NCBI GenBank assembly: GCA_013821865.1
Contig: PNJM01000003.1
Coordinates: 1-27,000, forward strand
Length of the DNA stretch: 27,000 nucleotides
Direction: 5' to 3'
Source of the DNA: Rhodocyclaceae bacterium
Lineage (GTDB): Bacteria; Pseudomonadota; Gammaproteobacteria; Burkholderiales; Rhodocyclaceae
A program made the position numbers and the translations under genes. Shown one piece after another: positions 1 through 8,812 of the stretch (its first letter is position 1; each line of letters starts with the position of its first letter). The notes under the pieces were generated by a model that worked only from the letters and a program-made list of their open reading frames with translations, did no database searches and was not told the DNA's origin.

Positions 1-572
1 CGCGGGATGATGGTCAGGCCGAGGGCGATGCAGTCCTTCACCAGGCCGGGGATCTCGGCTTCCGCGTCGGGGCAGAGGACGACGAAGGGATATTCGACGC
101 GCCAGTCGGTGGCGTCGGTGACGTGCGAGACGCGGCTCAAGCCGTCGAAGCAGATGTTGTCGCGGCGCGTATGGCGCGACAGCGCCTTGAGCGCCCTGGC
201 GCGAAGCTGGACCGTTGCGGCGAAGCCGGCAGCGAATCTGTCGACCGCCTGGTGCGTGGCGTCGAGCAGCAGCGCCACGCTCGCGTTGCCCTGGCGCCGC
301 TTCTCGATCTCGGCGAGGCGGTGGCGCAGCGCGCCGATCAGGGCTTCCTGCCGGTCGCGGTTGTCGAGCAGGTCGTCTTCCAGGTAGGGGTTGCGCTGCA
401 CCACCCAGATGTCGCCCAGCACCTCGTAGAGCATGCGCGCCGAGCGGCCGGTGACGCGCTGCGCGCGCAACTCGTCCAGCACGCGCCACGCCTCCTGCCC
501 GAGCAGGCGGATGACGATCTCGCGGTCGGAGAACGAGGTGTAGTTGTAGGGGATTTCGCGCAGGCGGGTCAT
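1..572 (-). CDS. DUF3683 FAD/FMN-binding oxidoreductase, N-terminal part (cut by window edge)
   Basis: An open minus-strand frame runs from an ATG at 572 to the left edge with no stop, so only about the first 190 residues are present. The protein opens with [20 protein letters not shown] and continues with [21 protein letters not shown] and [21 protein letters not shown] recognise this as the DUF3683 domain that precedes the FAD-binding domain of large betaproteobacterial FAD/FMN dehydrogenases (D-lactate/glycolate-oxidase-like, usually with a C-terminal Fe-S domain). The visible end (GLTIIPR) is where the FAD-binding glycine-rich loop would begin. There is no clear ribosome site before the ATG, but family members start at this point. 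The substrate is unknown. A TAAAAT -10-like hexamer on the minus strand near 603-608 could belong to its promoter, without a convincing -35. Confidence 0.88.
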   Translation of the reverse strand, partial: MTRLREIPYNYTSFSDREIVIRLLGQEAWRVLDELRAQRVTGRSARMLYEVLGDIWVVQRNPYLEDDLLDNRDRQEALIGALRHRLAEIEKRRQGNASVALLLDATHQAVDRFAAGFAATVQLRARALKALSRHTRRDNICFDGLSRVSHVTDATDWRVEYPFVVLCPDAEAEIPGLVKDCIALGLTIIP

Positions 573-850
573 GCGGGCGGACGTGCGGCGGCAAAGAGGT
601 GAATTTTAGCTTATTGCGCCGCAGCAGGCAGCGGATTCAAAACCTTGCATTCATGAAGGGTATGCATGACGATGGCAGGCTCTACGTCTCCCGCAGGGGC
701 GGGAATCCGAGGAAAGGCACCGGGGAAAGGTGCAGGGTACAGGGGTCGAATTGTTTCCGGCTTCCGGTGAGAGGAGGCCACAATAGAAAATATTTCCATC
801 TTGGTACCTCCAAGGCCCAGTCAAGCCGAGAGAGGAAAAGCAGGAAACCC
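573..850. other. Intergenic leader with two short hairpins
   Basis: No credible gene lies in this 278-bp gap between two divergent genes. It holds two perfect small stem-loops about 12 bp apart: 689-704 (6-bp stem TCCCGC/GCGGGA, loop AGGG) and 717-733 (5-bp stem GCACC/GGTGC, 7-nt loop). Neither has a T tract, so they are not intrinsic terminators. They would lie in the 5' leader of the DUF2505-like gene at 851 if transcription starts upstream. I could not match them to a known riboswitch class. Confidence 0.4.
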
Positions 851-1369
851 ATGAAGTTCAGCCTGAGTCAGGATTTTCCGGCGGGTCTTGAACGCTTGTG
901 GGCGGCATTCGGCCAGCCGGACTACCCGGAGCGAAAATATCGTTCGCTGGGTTCGACCGGCCTTCGCATGCTGCGCTTCGACGCAACGGCGGAACTGATC
1001 GAAGTCGAGCTGGAACGCAGGGCGCCGGCGGCACGGGAAACGGTCCCTGACTGGGCGCGCGGGTTCTTGAGCCGCGGACAGGTGATGCGCCATCGCACCC
1101 GGTGGCTGCGCGTCAGCCCCACCTGGGCCGAGGTGGAACTCGACATCGTGCCGGTTGGCAAGCCGGTATCCGCGCACGGCACCGGCTCGATCGTCCAACT
1201 GGCCCCCGATCTGACGCGAATGACGCTGAGGTTCGTGGTGGAGTGCAGGCTTCCCGTGCTGGGCGCCAGGGTGGCCCGCCTGCATGCGGAGCAAATCCGG
1301 AAGGCGCTGCGGGCGGACCATGCCTTTACCTTGCGTTACCTGGAAGAGACGACAGCCGGACCCGCCTGA
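851..1369 (+). CDS. DUF2505-like protein (SRPBCC-type fold likely)
   Basis: 172-aa protein beginning MKFSLSQDFPAGLERLWAAF. This N-terminus, with an immediate beta strand then a helix (FPAGLERLWAAFGQPDYPERKY), is typical of START/SRPBCC-like DUF2505 proteins, which have a hydrophobic ligand pocket but no assigned function. There is no signal peptide or membrane segment. The ATG at 851 was chosen over in-frame upstream starts because the family begins here and the upstream frame reads through structured intergenic DNA. An AGGAAA at 842-847 may serve as ribosome site, but it is close to the start. The gene stands alone, 69 bp upstream of ilvA on the same strand. Family assignment is by eye and moderate. 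Confidence 0.75.
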   Translation: MKFSLSQDFPAGLERLWAAFGQPDYPERKYRSLGSTGLRMLRFDATAELIEVELERRAPAARETVPDWARGFLSRGQVMRHRTRWLRVSPTWAEVELDIVPVGKPVSAHGTGSIVQLAPDLTRMTLRFVVECRLPVLGARVARLHAEQIRKALRADHAFTLRYLEETTAGPA

Positions 1370-1438
1370 ACCTTCGGGCTTGCTGCGGCGGGCAGCTGCC
1401 TGCTACCCTTCGCTTCGTTACGCCAGTCGGGTCGCGGC

Positions 1439-2950
1439 ATGGTTCCGAATTACCTCGAAAAAATCCTCAATGCGCAGGTCTACGACGTGGCGATCGAATC
1501 GCCGCTCGAAGTTGCGCCCAATCTTTCCGCGCGCCTGCACAATACCCTGCTGCTGAAACGCGAGGACATGCAGCCGGTGTTCTCCTTCAAGCTGCGCGGC
1601 GCCTACAACAAGATGGCGCAGCTGTCTGCCTCGGCGCTCAAGCGCGGCGTCATCGCCGCCTCGGCCGGCAACCATGCCCAGGGCGTGGCGCTGGCGGCGC
1701 AGAAAATGGGCTGCAAGGCGGTGATCGTGATGCCGGTGACGACGCCGCAGATCAAGATCAGCGCGGTGGCGGTCCGCGGCGCCGAGGTGGTGCTCGCCGG
1801 CGAGTCCTACGACGAGGCCTACGCCCACGCGCTGGAGCTGGAGAGGAAGCGGAAGCTTTCCTTCGTCCATCCCTACGACGACCCCGACGTCATCGCCGGC
1901 CAGGGCACCATCGGCATGGAGATCCTGCGCCAGCACACCAAGCCGATCCACGCGATCTTCTGCTGCGTCGGCGGCGGCGGCCTGATCTCCGGCGTGGCGG
2001 CCTACGTCAAGCGCCTGCGCCCCGACATCAGGATCATCGGCGTCGAGGCGAAGGACGCCGATGCCATGGACCGCTCGCTCAAGGCCGGCAAGCGCGTGCG
2101 CCTGGCCCAGGTCGGCCTGTTCGCCGACGGCGCCGCGGTGAAATATGTCGGCGAGGAGACTTTCCGCCTCTGCCGCGAGCATGTCGACGAGATGGTGCTG
2201 GTCGACACCGACGCCATCTGCGCCGCCATCAAGGACGTGTTCGAGGACACGCGCACCATCCTCGAGCCGGCCGGCGCGCTGTCGATCGCCGGCGCCAAGG
2301 CCTACGCCAAGGAGCACAAGCTGAAGGACCGGACCTTGGTGGCGGTGGCCAGCGGCGCCAACATGAACTTCGACCGCCTGCGCTTCGTCGCCGAGCGCGC
2401 CGAGGTCGGCGAGCAGCGCGAAGCGGTGCTCGCCGTGACGATCCCGGAGAAGCCGGGCAGCTTCAGGAAATTCTGCGACCTGCTCGGCGCGCGCAACATC
2501 ACCGAGTTCAACTACCGTTTTTCGGACCCGAAGGTGGCGCATGTCTTTGCCGGGGTGCAGGTGGGCAGCCGGGCGGAATCGCTCAGGCTGGTCGAGAGCC
2601 TGCGCCGCCACGGCCTGGAGACGCTGGATCTCACCGAAGACGAGATGGCCAAGCTGCATGTGCGCCACATGGTCGGCGGCCACGCGCCGCTGGTGGACCA
2701 CGAGCTTCTTTACCGTTTCGAGTTCCCCGAACGGCCGGGGGCGCTGATGCGCTTCCTCAACAGCATGAGCGCCAACTGGAACATCTCGCTGTTCCACTAC
2801 CGCAACCACGGTGCCGACTACGGCCGCGTGCTGGTCGGCATGCAGGTGCCGCCGCAGGACATGCCGTCCTTCCGTGCCTTCCTCAAGGATCTCGGCTACG
2901 CCAACTGGGACGAGACGAAGAACCCGGCGTACAGGATGTTCCTCGGCTAA
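1439..2950 (+). CDS. ilvA: Threonine ammonia-lyase, biosynthetic (threonine deaminase)
   Basis: 503-aa PLP enzyme converting L-threonine to 2-oxobutanoate and ammonia, the first committed step of isoleucine synthesis. The PLP lysine is K51 in SFKLRGAYNK, the AGNHAQG substrate loop is at 76-82, and the phosphate-binding glycine loop GGGGL is at 178-182. Two C-terminal ACT-like regulatory domains follow (about 328-400 and 423-495; LAVTIPEKPGSFRKF and YRFEFPERPGALMRF). This two-ACT architecture and the length of about 500 residues mark the allosteric, isoleucine-inhibited biosynthetic form rather than the short catabolic TdcB. The gene is convergent with fau and their stop codons overlap by 4 bp. 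No leader peptide or attenuator is visible in the 69-bp upstream gap. The ribosome site is weak. Confidence 0.97.
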   Translation: MVPNYLEKILNAQVYDVAIESPLEVAPNLSARLHNTLLLKREDMQPVFSFKLRGAYNKMAQLSASALKRGVIAASAGNHAQGVALAAQKMGCKAVIVMPVTTPQIKISAVAVRGAEVVLAGESYDEAYAHALELERKRKLSFVHPYDDPDVIAGQGTIGMEILRQHTKPIHAIFCCVGGGGLISGVAAYVKRLRPDIRIIGVEAKDADAMDRSLKAGKRVRLAQVGLFADGAAVKYVGEETFRLCREHVDEMVLVDTDAICAAIKDVFEDTRTILEPAGALSIAGAKAYAKEHKLKDRTLVAVASGANMNFDRLRFVAERAEVGEQREAVLAVTIPEKPGSFRKFCDLLGARNITEFNYRFSDPKVAHVFAGVQVGSRAESLRLVESLRRHGLETLDLTEDEMAKLHVRHMVGGHAPLVDHELLYRFEFPERPGALMRFLNSMSANWNISLFHYRNHGADYGRVLVGMQVPPQDMPSFRAFLKDLGYANWDETKNPAYRMFLG

Positions 2951-3561
2951 CGCTGCTTCAGGCGTCCGTCTTCGACGACGAAAACCCCCGCCTCGGTGAC
3001 GATGGCATCCATGCGCAGGTCGTGGGCCTGCGGGCGGATGCTGTCCACACGCGCCAGCTCGAAGCCGACGCCGATGGCCAGCGGACGCGGATTCAGTGCG
3101 GCGAGGGTGCGGTCGAAGTAGCCGCCGCCGTAGCCGAGGCGGTAGCCGCCCTCGTCGAAGGCATTCAGCGGCATGATGATCGCATCGGGCCGCAGCGCTT
3201 CTCCCGCCGCGGGAATGTGGATGCCGTAGCGGTCCTCCGCCATTTCGCTTGAGGGCGTCCAATCGCGGAACGTCAGCGGCGCATCGCTGCCCGCTACAAC
3301 CGGCAGGCAGGTGCGCAGCCCGCGCGCGATGGCGCGCATGGCAAGCGGGCGGGCGTCGAACTCGGCGCGGAACGGCCAGCAGAAACCCATAGCCTTGATC
3401 GGAAGTGCCTCAAGGAAAGCTTCCAGCGGCCGCTCAATCTCCCGGCACTTCGCCGCGTGCGCTTGCGGCGTCAGCGCTTCGCGTGCCGCGATGAGGCGTG
3501 CGCGCAGTTCGCCGCGGAAGGCGCGAAGGGAAGCATCGTTTGCGGAGGGCGGCGTGCTCAT
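2947..3561 (-). CDS. fau: 5-formyltetrahydrofolate cyclo-ligase
   Basis: 204-aa enzyme (MTHFS) that uses ATP to convert 5-formyl-THF into 5,10-methenyl-THF, returning inhibitory 5-formylfolate to the one-carbon pool. The family signature is the glycine-rich stretch EGGYRLGYGGGYFDRTL in the C-terminal half, preceded by the conserved PDAIIMPLNAFD segment. An N-terminal helix with basic residues (RAFRGELRARLIAAREAL) is also typical. Length matches the family. It starts 42 bp from the divergent lytic transglycosylase gene, so both promoters must share or overlap that short interval. In many proteobacteria 6S RNA lies next to this gene. Here the interval is too short for it. Confidence 0.95.
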   Translation of the reverse strand: MSTPPSANDASLRAFRGELRARLIAAREALTPQAHAAKCREIERPLEAFLEALPIKAMGFCWPFRAEFDARPLAMRAIARGLRTCLPVVAGSDAPLTFRDWTPSSEMAEDRYGIHIPAAGEALRPDAIIMPLNAFDEGGYRLGYGGGYFDRTLAALNPRPLAIGVGFELARVDSIRPQAHDLRMDAIVTEAGVFVVEDGRLKQR

Positions 3562-3603
3562 GTGCTATTCTGAAAACGAAAGTTGGCTCGAAGAATATAG
3601 CGT

Positions 3604-5538
3604 ATGAAGCGCATCCTGTGCGCCCTGTTGTTGCAGTTCTCCGTATCGGCGGTCTTTGCCGCGACGGTGGATGATCGCATTCTCCTCGCGCGCGAGGCTT
3701 TCCGCGTCGGCGACGGCATCAAGCTCGCCAGGCAGATGGATGCCGTGCGTGGGCACGACCTCGAGCCCTACGTCGAGTACTGGCAGCTCTCCATGCGGCT
3801 GGCGGACGGCGAGCCGGCGCAATTCCGCGATTTCCTTTCGCGCCATGCCGGCAGCTATCTGGCCGAGAAGCTGCGCGGCGAGTGGCTGAAATCGCTGGGC
3901 AAGCGCCGGGAATGGGATCTTTTCGACGCCGAATACACCAAGCTCGCCCAGCCCGACCAGGAGACGGTCTGCCATGCCCTGCAGAGCCGGCTGCGCCTGC
4001 CCGACCCCAGCGCGCTGGAAGAGGCGCGCCCGCTCTGGTTTTCCTCCCTGGAGCTGCCCGATTCCTGTTTGCCCCTGATGGAACAGCTCATCGCCGGCGG
4101 CCGCATCAGCGCCGACGACATCTGGGAGCGCATGCGTCGCCTGCTCGAAGCGAAAAAGATGTCCGCCGCCAGGCTGACGGCCAACCACCTGCCGGCCGGC
4201 CAGGCGCCGGGCGCCAAATTGCTCGACGCCGTCGCAGACAAGCCGGTCCGCCATCTTGCGCTGCTGCCGAACAAATTCGAGGCTACGCGACCCGGTCGCG
4301 AGATGGCGCTTTTCGCCGTGCAGCGCATGGCCCGCAACGACCCCCTCCAGGCAGCCATCCAGTGGGACAAGATCAAGGACAGGTTCTCCGCTGCCGATCG
4401 TGCCTACATTTACGGCCAGCTGGGCTGGCAGGGCGCGCTGAAGCATCTGCCGGAAGCGACGACGTGGTACCGCCTGGCCGGCGATGCGCCGCTCTCCGAG
4501 GAACAGCTGGCCTGGAAGGCGCGCGCCGCGCTGCGCACGCAGGACTGGCAGACGGTGCATGACGCCGTCGAGCGGATGCCGGCGCAGATGGCGGCCAAGC
4601 CGGACTGGATCTACTGGCTCGGCCGCGCCCACGCCGTACTGGGCAAGCGCGAGGATGCCATGGCGCTGTTCCAGCGCATCTCCGGCCAGCCGAATTTCTA
4701 CGGCAACCTCGCCGACGACGAGCTGGGCCGGCCGATCAGCGTGCCGCCAAACGGAAGCCGCCCCACTATCGAGGAGATGAAAGAAGTGGCGGACAATCCC
4801 GGTATCCGCCGTGCGCTGGCCCTGTTCCGACTCGACATGCGCATCGAGGCCATCCGCGAGTGGAACTGGACCGTCCGCGGCATGGACGATCGCCGCTTGC
4901 TTGCCGCCGCCGAGTTGGCGCAGAAGCAGGAGATATTCGACCGCGCCATCAACACCGCCGACCGGACCCTGGCGCAGCATGACTACAGCCTGCGCTATCT
5001 GGCGCCGTTCCGCGAGCATGTCGAGCCGAAGGCGCGCGCATTGCAGCTCGACCAGGGCTGGGTGTACGGCCTCATGCGTCAGGAAAGCCGCTTCATCACC
5101 AATGCCAGGTCGGTGGTGGGCGCCAAGGGGCTGATGCAGCTCATGCCCAGAACGGCGCAGTGGGTGGCGAAGAAGATCGGCCTGAAGGACTACCATCCGG
5201 GGCGGGTCAATGACATGGATGTCAATGTCACCCTCGGCACCAGCTACATGAAAATGGTGCTGGACGATCTCGACAACCACCCTGTTCTCGCCTCGGCCGC
5301 CTACAACGCCGGGCCTGGCCGCGCGCGCAAATGGCGCGACGTGAAGCCGCTGGAAGGCGCCATTTACGCCGAGACCATACCCTTCAACGAGACGCGCGAC
5401 TACGTCAAGAAGGTGATGAGCAACTCGGTGTACTACTCCGCGCTGTTCGACGGCAAGCCGCAGTCCCTGAAGAGCCGCCTGGGCACCATCGGCGCCCGCG
5501 GGAACAACGACGCGCCGAAAACCGAAGACCTGCCGTAA
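3604..5538 (+). CDS. slt: Soluble lytic murein transglycosylase (Slt70 type)
   Basis: 644-aa periplasmic enzyme that cleaves peptidoglycan glycan strands to 1,6-anhydromuropeptides. Residues 1-20 form a signal peptide (MKRILCALLLQFSVSAVFAA). About 25-450 is a long alpha-helical U/L-type superhelical domain with repeated helix-turn-helix units. The catalytic SLT domain covers about 475-615 with the motif MRQESRF (catalytic E494), GAKGLMQLMPRTAQ at 507-520 and AYNAGPGRARKW at 566-577. The signal peptide and SLT motifs support a complete protein. The upstream gene fau is divergent and the NDUFA9-like gene follows after 97 bp on the same strand. slt-NDUFA9-cca is, as far as I know, a common betaproteobacterial order. 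Confidence 0.95.
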   Translation: MKRILCALLLQFSVSAVFAATVDDRILLAREAFRVGDGIKLARQMDAVRGHDLEPYVEYWQLSMRLADGEPAQFRDFLSRHAGSYLAEKLRGEWLKSLGKRREWDLFDAEYTKLAQPDQETVCHALQSRLRLPDPSALEEARPLWFSSLELPDSCLPLMEQLIAGGRISADDIWERMRRLLEAKKMSAARLTANHLPAGQAPGAKLLDAVADKPVRHLALLPNKFEATRPGREMALFAVQRMARNDPLQAAIQWDKIKDRFSAADRAYIYGQLGWQGALKHLPEATTWYRLAGDAPLSEEQLAWKARAALRTQDWQTVHDAVERMPAQMAAKPDWIYWLGRAHAVLGKREDAMALFQRISGQPNFYGNLADDELGRPISVPPNGSRPTIEEMKEVADNPGIRRALALFRLDMRIEAIREWNWTVRGMDDRRLLAAAELAQKQEIFDRAINTADRTLAQHDYSLRYLAPFREHVEPKARALQLDQGWVYGLMRQESRFITNARSVVGAKGLMQLMPRTAQWVAKKIGLKDYHPGRVNDMDVNVTLGTSYMKMVLDDLDNHPVLASAAYNAGPGRARKWRDVKPLEGAIYAETIPFNETRDYVKKVMSNSVYYSALFDGKPQSLKSRLGTIGARGNNDAPKTEDLP

Positions 5539-5635
5539 AGCAGGGTTTCATATTGATATAACGCATCGCGGCGGCGGGACTTGAGATTAAAATCGCCCTG
5601 TCGTTTCCGACTTTCAAGGATCGGGTATTTTCCCT

Positions 5636-6595
5636 ATGGAGATCAAAAACATCCTGCTGATCGGCGGTTCCGGCTTTGTGGGCAGCCACGTTGCCCGCCT
5701 GCTGGCCGGCCGGAACTGCAATGTCACGGTGCCGACGCGCCGGCGCGAACGCGCCAAGCATCTGATCGTTTTGCCGACGGTCGATGTCGTGGAAACCGAT
5801 GTGCATGACGAGAACCGGCTCGCCGAACTGGTCGCCGGCAAGGACGCCGTGATCAACCTGGTCGGCATCCTGCACAGCCGCCATGGCCTGCCCTACGGCC
5901 CGGATTTCGCCCGGGCGCATGTCGAGCTGCCGCGAAAGATCGCCGCCGCCTGCCGCGCCGCCGGGGTGCGGCGCCTGCTCCACGTTTCCGCCCTGAATGC
6001 CGACAGCCGCGGCCCCAGCCAGTACCTGCGTTCGAAGGGCGACGGGGAGGCGGCGCTGCTGGCGGAGCGCGATGCCCTCGATATCACGCTGTTCCGCCCT
6101 TCGGTGATCTTCGGGCCGGAGGACTCCTTCCTCAATCTGTTCGCCGCCCTGCAGCGGATGGCGCCGGTGCTGCCGCTGGGGCGCCCGGGTGCGCGCTTCC
6201 AGCCGGTTTATGTCGATGATGTGGCGCAGTCCATTGCCGACAGCCTGGGCCGCAGCGATTCATGCGGACAGGCCTATTGCTGCTGCGGGCCGCAGGTCTA
6301 TACCCTGGCCGAGCTGGTGCGCTATGTCGGCCGCACCATCGGCCGGCCGCGCCCGATCCTGCCGCTGCCGGAAGTGCTGGCCCGCATCCAGGCCGGCCTG
6401 CTCGAGCTGCTGCCGAATCCGCCGATGTCCGTGGATAACCTCGATTCGATGGATGTCGACAGCATTTGCGCCGGTGGCGACCCCTTGCCGTTCGGAAAGG
6501 TGCCGACGGCGCTGGAGGCCGTGGCGCCCGATTATCTCGCCCCGCGCTCTCCGCTCACGCGCTACAAGAGCTACCGTGTGAAAGCACATCGTTGA
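5636..6595 (+). CDS. NDUFA9-like NAD(P)-binding SDR protein
   Basis: 319-aa atypical short-chain dehydrogenase related to the complex I NDUFA9 subunit and to UDP-sugar epimerases. The N-terminal Rossmann motif is IGGSGFVGSHVA at residues 9-20. Later conserved blocks include DAVINLVGIL, RLLHVSALNADS, TLFRPSVIFGPEDSFLNLF and FQPVYVDDVAQSI. The epimerase YxxxK is degenerate (QYLRSKGDGE), as in this family, so it is more likely a cofactor-binding or quinone-related protein than a classical epimerase. Its exact role in bacteria is unsettled. The stop codon shares one base with the cca start (TGATG at 6593-6597), so it is translationally coupled to cca. A TAAAAT hexamer at 5588-5593 is a possible -10 element. 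Confidence 0.86.
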   Translation: MEIKNILLIGGSGFVGSHVARLLAGRNCNVTVPTRRRERAKHLIVLPTVDVVETDVHDENRLAELVAGKDAVINLVGILHSRHGLPYGPDFARAHVELPRKIAAACRAAGVRRLLHVSALNADSRGPSQYLRSKGDGEAALLAERDALDITLFRPSVIFGPEDSFLNLFAALQRMAPVLPLGRPGARFQPVYVDDVAQSIADSLGRSDSCGQAYCCCGPQVYTLAELVRYVGRTIGRPRPILPLPEVLARIQAGLLELLPNPPMSVDNLDSMDVDSICAGGDPLPFGKVPTALEAVAPDYLAPRSPLTRYKSYRVKAHR

Positions 6596-7812
6596 TGCGG
6601 AGCTACGTCGTCGGCGGCGCGGTGCGCGACGAGTTGCTCGGCCTGCCCGTGCAGGACCGCGATCATGTCGTCGTCGGCGCCACGCCGGAAGAGATGCTCG
6701 CGCGCGGCTTCAAGCCGGTGGGCAAGGACTTTCCCGTCTTCCTGCATCCGCAGACGCGCGAGGAATACGCCCTGGCGCGCACCGAGCGCAAGACCGCGCC
6801 GGGCTACAAGGGCTTCGTCTTCCATGCCGCGCCGGATGTCACGCTGGAGCAGGACCTCGCCCGCCGCGACCTCACCATCAATGCCATCGCCAGGGCAGAA
6901 GACGGCACGCTGATCGATCCTTTCCACGGCCGGGCCGATATGGCGGCGCGCGTGCTGCGCCACGTCGGCCCGGCCTTCGGCGAAGACCCGGTGCGCATCC
7001 TGCGCGTGGCGCGCCTTGCCGCGCGCTTCCATGACTTCGCGGTGGCGGCGGAGACCGTCGCGCTGATGCGCGGCATGGTCGATAACGGCGAAGTGGATCA
7101 TCTCGTGCCCGAGCGCGTCTGGCAGGAGCTGTCGCGCGGGCTGATGGAAGCCAGGCCTTCGCGCATGCTGGCGGTGCTGCGCGCCTGCGGGGCGCTGGCC
7201 AGGGTGCTGCCGGAAGTCGACCGCCTGTTCGGCGTGCCGCAGCCGGCGGCGCATCATCCCGAAGTCGACACCGGCGCGCACCTCATGCTCGTCGTCGACT
7301 ATGCCGCGGCGGCTGCGCATCCGCTGCCGGTGCGCTTCGCCGCCTTGCTGCACGACCTGGGCAAGGGCGTGACGCCCGCGCCTGAATGGCCGCATCACCA
7401 CGGCCACGAAGCGCGCGGCGTCGCGCTGGTCGAGGCCGTGTCGGAGCGCCTGCGCGCGCCGGCCGACTGCCGCGATCTGGCCGTGCTGGCGGCACGGGAG
7501 CACGGCGTGATCCGCAGGGCGGACGAGCTGCGCGCCGGCACCATGGCGCAGCTGCTGGAGCGCGTAGACGCCCTGCGCCGGCCCGACCGTTTCCTTCAAC
7601 TGCTCGCCGCCTGCGAGTGCGACTTCCGCGGCCGGCCGGGCTATGAAGCACAGCCTTATCCGCCGGCGGAAATCCTGCCGCGGGCGCTTACTGCCATGCA
7701 GTCGGTCGATGCCGGCGCCATCGCCCGCGCCGTGCCCGACCCGGCGCAGATTCCGGCGCGCATCCACGAGGCGCGCGTGGCCGCGGTGCGCGCAGCCCTG
7801 GGCACCGAATGA
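6595..7812 (+). CDS. cca: CCA tRNA nucleotidyltransferase (multifunctional, with HD domain)
   Basis: 405-aa enzyme adding or repairing the 3' CCA of tRNAs; the HD domain adds phosphatase/phosphodiesterase activity. The class II nucleotidyltransferase core shows YVVGGAVRDELLG at 4-16, metal ligands D21 and D23 in QDRDHVVVG, the RRDLTINA block at 90-97 and EDPVRILRVARLAARF at 130-145. The HD motif is LLHDLGKG at 251-258. Sequence and length closely follow E. coli Cca, including GKDFPVFLHPQTREEYALAR. The ATG at 6595 was preferred over longer frames because it gives the exact family start and overlaps the upstream stop. The 3' end overlaps the next gene (ATGA at 7809-7812), so three genes form one unit. 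Confidence 0.97.
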   Translation: MRSYVVGGAVRDELLGLPVQDRDHVVVGATPEEMLARGFKPVGKDFPVFLHPQTREEYALARTERKTAPGYKGFVFHAAPDVTLEQDLARRDLTINAIARAEDGTLIDPFHGRADMAARVLRHVGPAFGEDPVRILRVARLAARFHDFAVAAETVALMRGMVDNGEVDHLVPERVWQELSRGLMEARPSRMLAVLRACGALARVLPEVDRLFGVPQPAAHHPEVDTGAHLMLVVDYAAAAAHPLPVRFAALLHDLGKGVTPAPEWPHHHGHEARGVALVEAVSERLRAPADCRDLAVLAAREHGVIRRADELRAGTMAQLLERVDALRRPDRFLQLLAACECDFRGRPGYEAQPYPPAEILPRALTAMQSVDAGAIARAVPDPAQIPARIHEARVAAVRAALGTE

Positions 7813-8546
7813 AGGCGGGACTGCCGCGGGCATTGCCGCTTGCGTTGCTGCTGATGGCGGGCGCGGCAAGCGCCGCCGAAGAAACGACTGCGCTGGGGGC
7901 GAAGCCGGCCGAGCAGGCGGCGCCGGCTGCCTACCCCGTTCATTCCCCCGGGGAGGAAATGGCGGCGCTGCGTCCCGTGTTGATCGGCAAGCGCTATCTC
8001 GACCAGGCGGCGCGGCGTCTCGCCGGCCAGCTGGCGCGGATGAGCCGCCAGGTGGACAACCCGGCGCAGTGGTTCGAGGACAATGCGCTGGTGGTGCGGG
8101 ACTTCATCGCCGACGTGCAGGTGATGTACGCGCTGGAATTTCCCGAGGGGCCGCGCCTGGTGTCCCGCGGCATGATGAAGAGCTGGGGCATGGACTACGA
8201 CCGCCTGCACCAGCGTGCCATGGCGAACCTGGAAGGCAGGCATGGCGAGATCAGGATCAAGCCGGTCGGCAAACTGCCCTGGCTCTACGTCCTCGACACC
8301 GAGGACGGCTACGCGGCCAGCCGCATCCTGTTGCACTGGCGCTGGGCCGAACTGACCCTGACGCTCGGCAATACGCTCGTCCTCGGCATGCCGACGCGCG
8401 ATGTGGTGGTGTTCACGGCGAGCCTGGAGCCGGAGGAAATCGGGCAGCTGCGCGAAACCGTCGAGACGGTGGAGAGGCACCAGGGCCGGCCCGTCACCCG
8501 CACGCTGTTCCAGTGGACGCCGCAGGGGTGGCAGCCGTTCGAGTGA
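7809..8546 (+). CDS. Exported DUF1444 (YtpQ-like) family protein
   Basis: 245-aa protein with an N-terminal signal peptide (residues 1 to about 22, LALLLMAGAASAA) and an Ala/Pro-rich linker to about 45. The rest resembles the DUF1444 family: YDRLHQRAMANL, WLYVLDTEDGYAASRILL (DGYAAS at 166-171) and LVLGMPTRDVVVF. Family members such as Bacillus YtpQ lack an obvious signal peptide to my knowledge, so export here is notable. There is no lipobox cysteine. The start overlaps the cca stop by 4 bp, which suggests coupled translation. Function is unknown. DUF1444 assignment is by motif memory and moderate. Confidence 0.75.
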   Translation: MKAGLPRALPLALLLMAGAASAAEETTALGAKPAEQAAPAAYPVHSPGEEMAALRPVLIGKRYLDQAARRLAGQLARMSRQVDNPAQWFEDNALVVRDFIADVQVMYALEFPEGPRLVSRGMMKSWGMDYDRLHQRAMANLEGRHGEIRIKPVGKLPWLYVLDTEDGYAASRILLHWRWAELTLTLGNTLVLGMPTRDVVVFTASLEPEEIGQLRETVETVERHQGRPVTRTLFQWTPQGWQPFE

Positions 8547-8549
8547 GTT

Positions 8550-8747
8550 TTACAGAAGGCGGAAAAGCAGGGTCGCCAGCAGCGACAGCACGAGCGTCGT
8601 GGCGAAGGGGAAGTTGTACATCCTGCCGCGGAAGCGGAAAGTGAAATCGCCCGGCAGCCGCCCGATTTTCAGGAACGCCGCCAGCCGCGGCAGGCAGACG
8701 CCGGCGATGAAGACGGTAATCAGCAGGGCGGTCAGCCACTTGAGCAT
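8550..8747 (-). CDS. DUF2905 small membrane protein
   Basis: 65-aa protein with two predicted membrane segments (about residues 3-25 and 47-64) around the conserved centre IGRLPGDFTFRFRGRMYNFP. This GRLPGDF...F...YNFP core is the DUF2905 signature. The two-helix inner-membrane topology is inferred. Function is unknown. It is transcribed against the flanking genes: its stop lies 3 bp from the DUF1444-like gene end and its start faces the glutathione S-transferase gene. Length is normal for the family. Confidence 0.86.
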   Translation of the reverse strand: MLKWLTALLITVFIAGVCLPRLAAFLKIGRLPGDFTFRFRGRMYNFPFATTLVLSLLATLLFRLL

Positions 8748-8812
8748 GGACGTTGAGTAACGCGGCGCGGCGCGTTGTATTGGCAGTGCGACAGCATAAC
8801 CGAGGAGGAACC

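Noticed and set aside
611..799. 62-aa minus frame in the 573-850 gap
   Set aside because: Proline-rich, no ribosome site, no family; overlaps the two hairpins.
1102..3262. Long open frames of 716 aa (plus) and 614 aa (minus) across ilvA and fau
   Set aside because: Low-complexity Arg/Gly/His-rich products that mirror high-GC codon use; the true genes here match ilvA and fau along their whole length.
3562..3603. Possible 6S RNA next to fau
   Set aside because: The interval is only 42 bp; 6S RNA needs about 180 nt.
3565..5280. 571-aa minus-strand frame opposite slt
   Set aside because: Composition typical of an antisense shadow; slt has a signal peptide and catalytic motifs in the opposite strand.
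8781..8796. GG-N10-GC sigma-54-like site before the GST gene
   Set aside because: The -12 block is CAGCA rather than TTGCA and a start here would fall inside the ribosome site.
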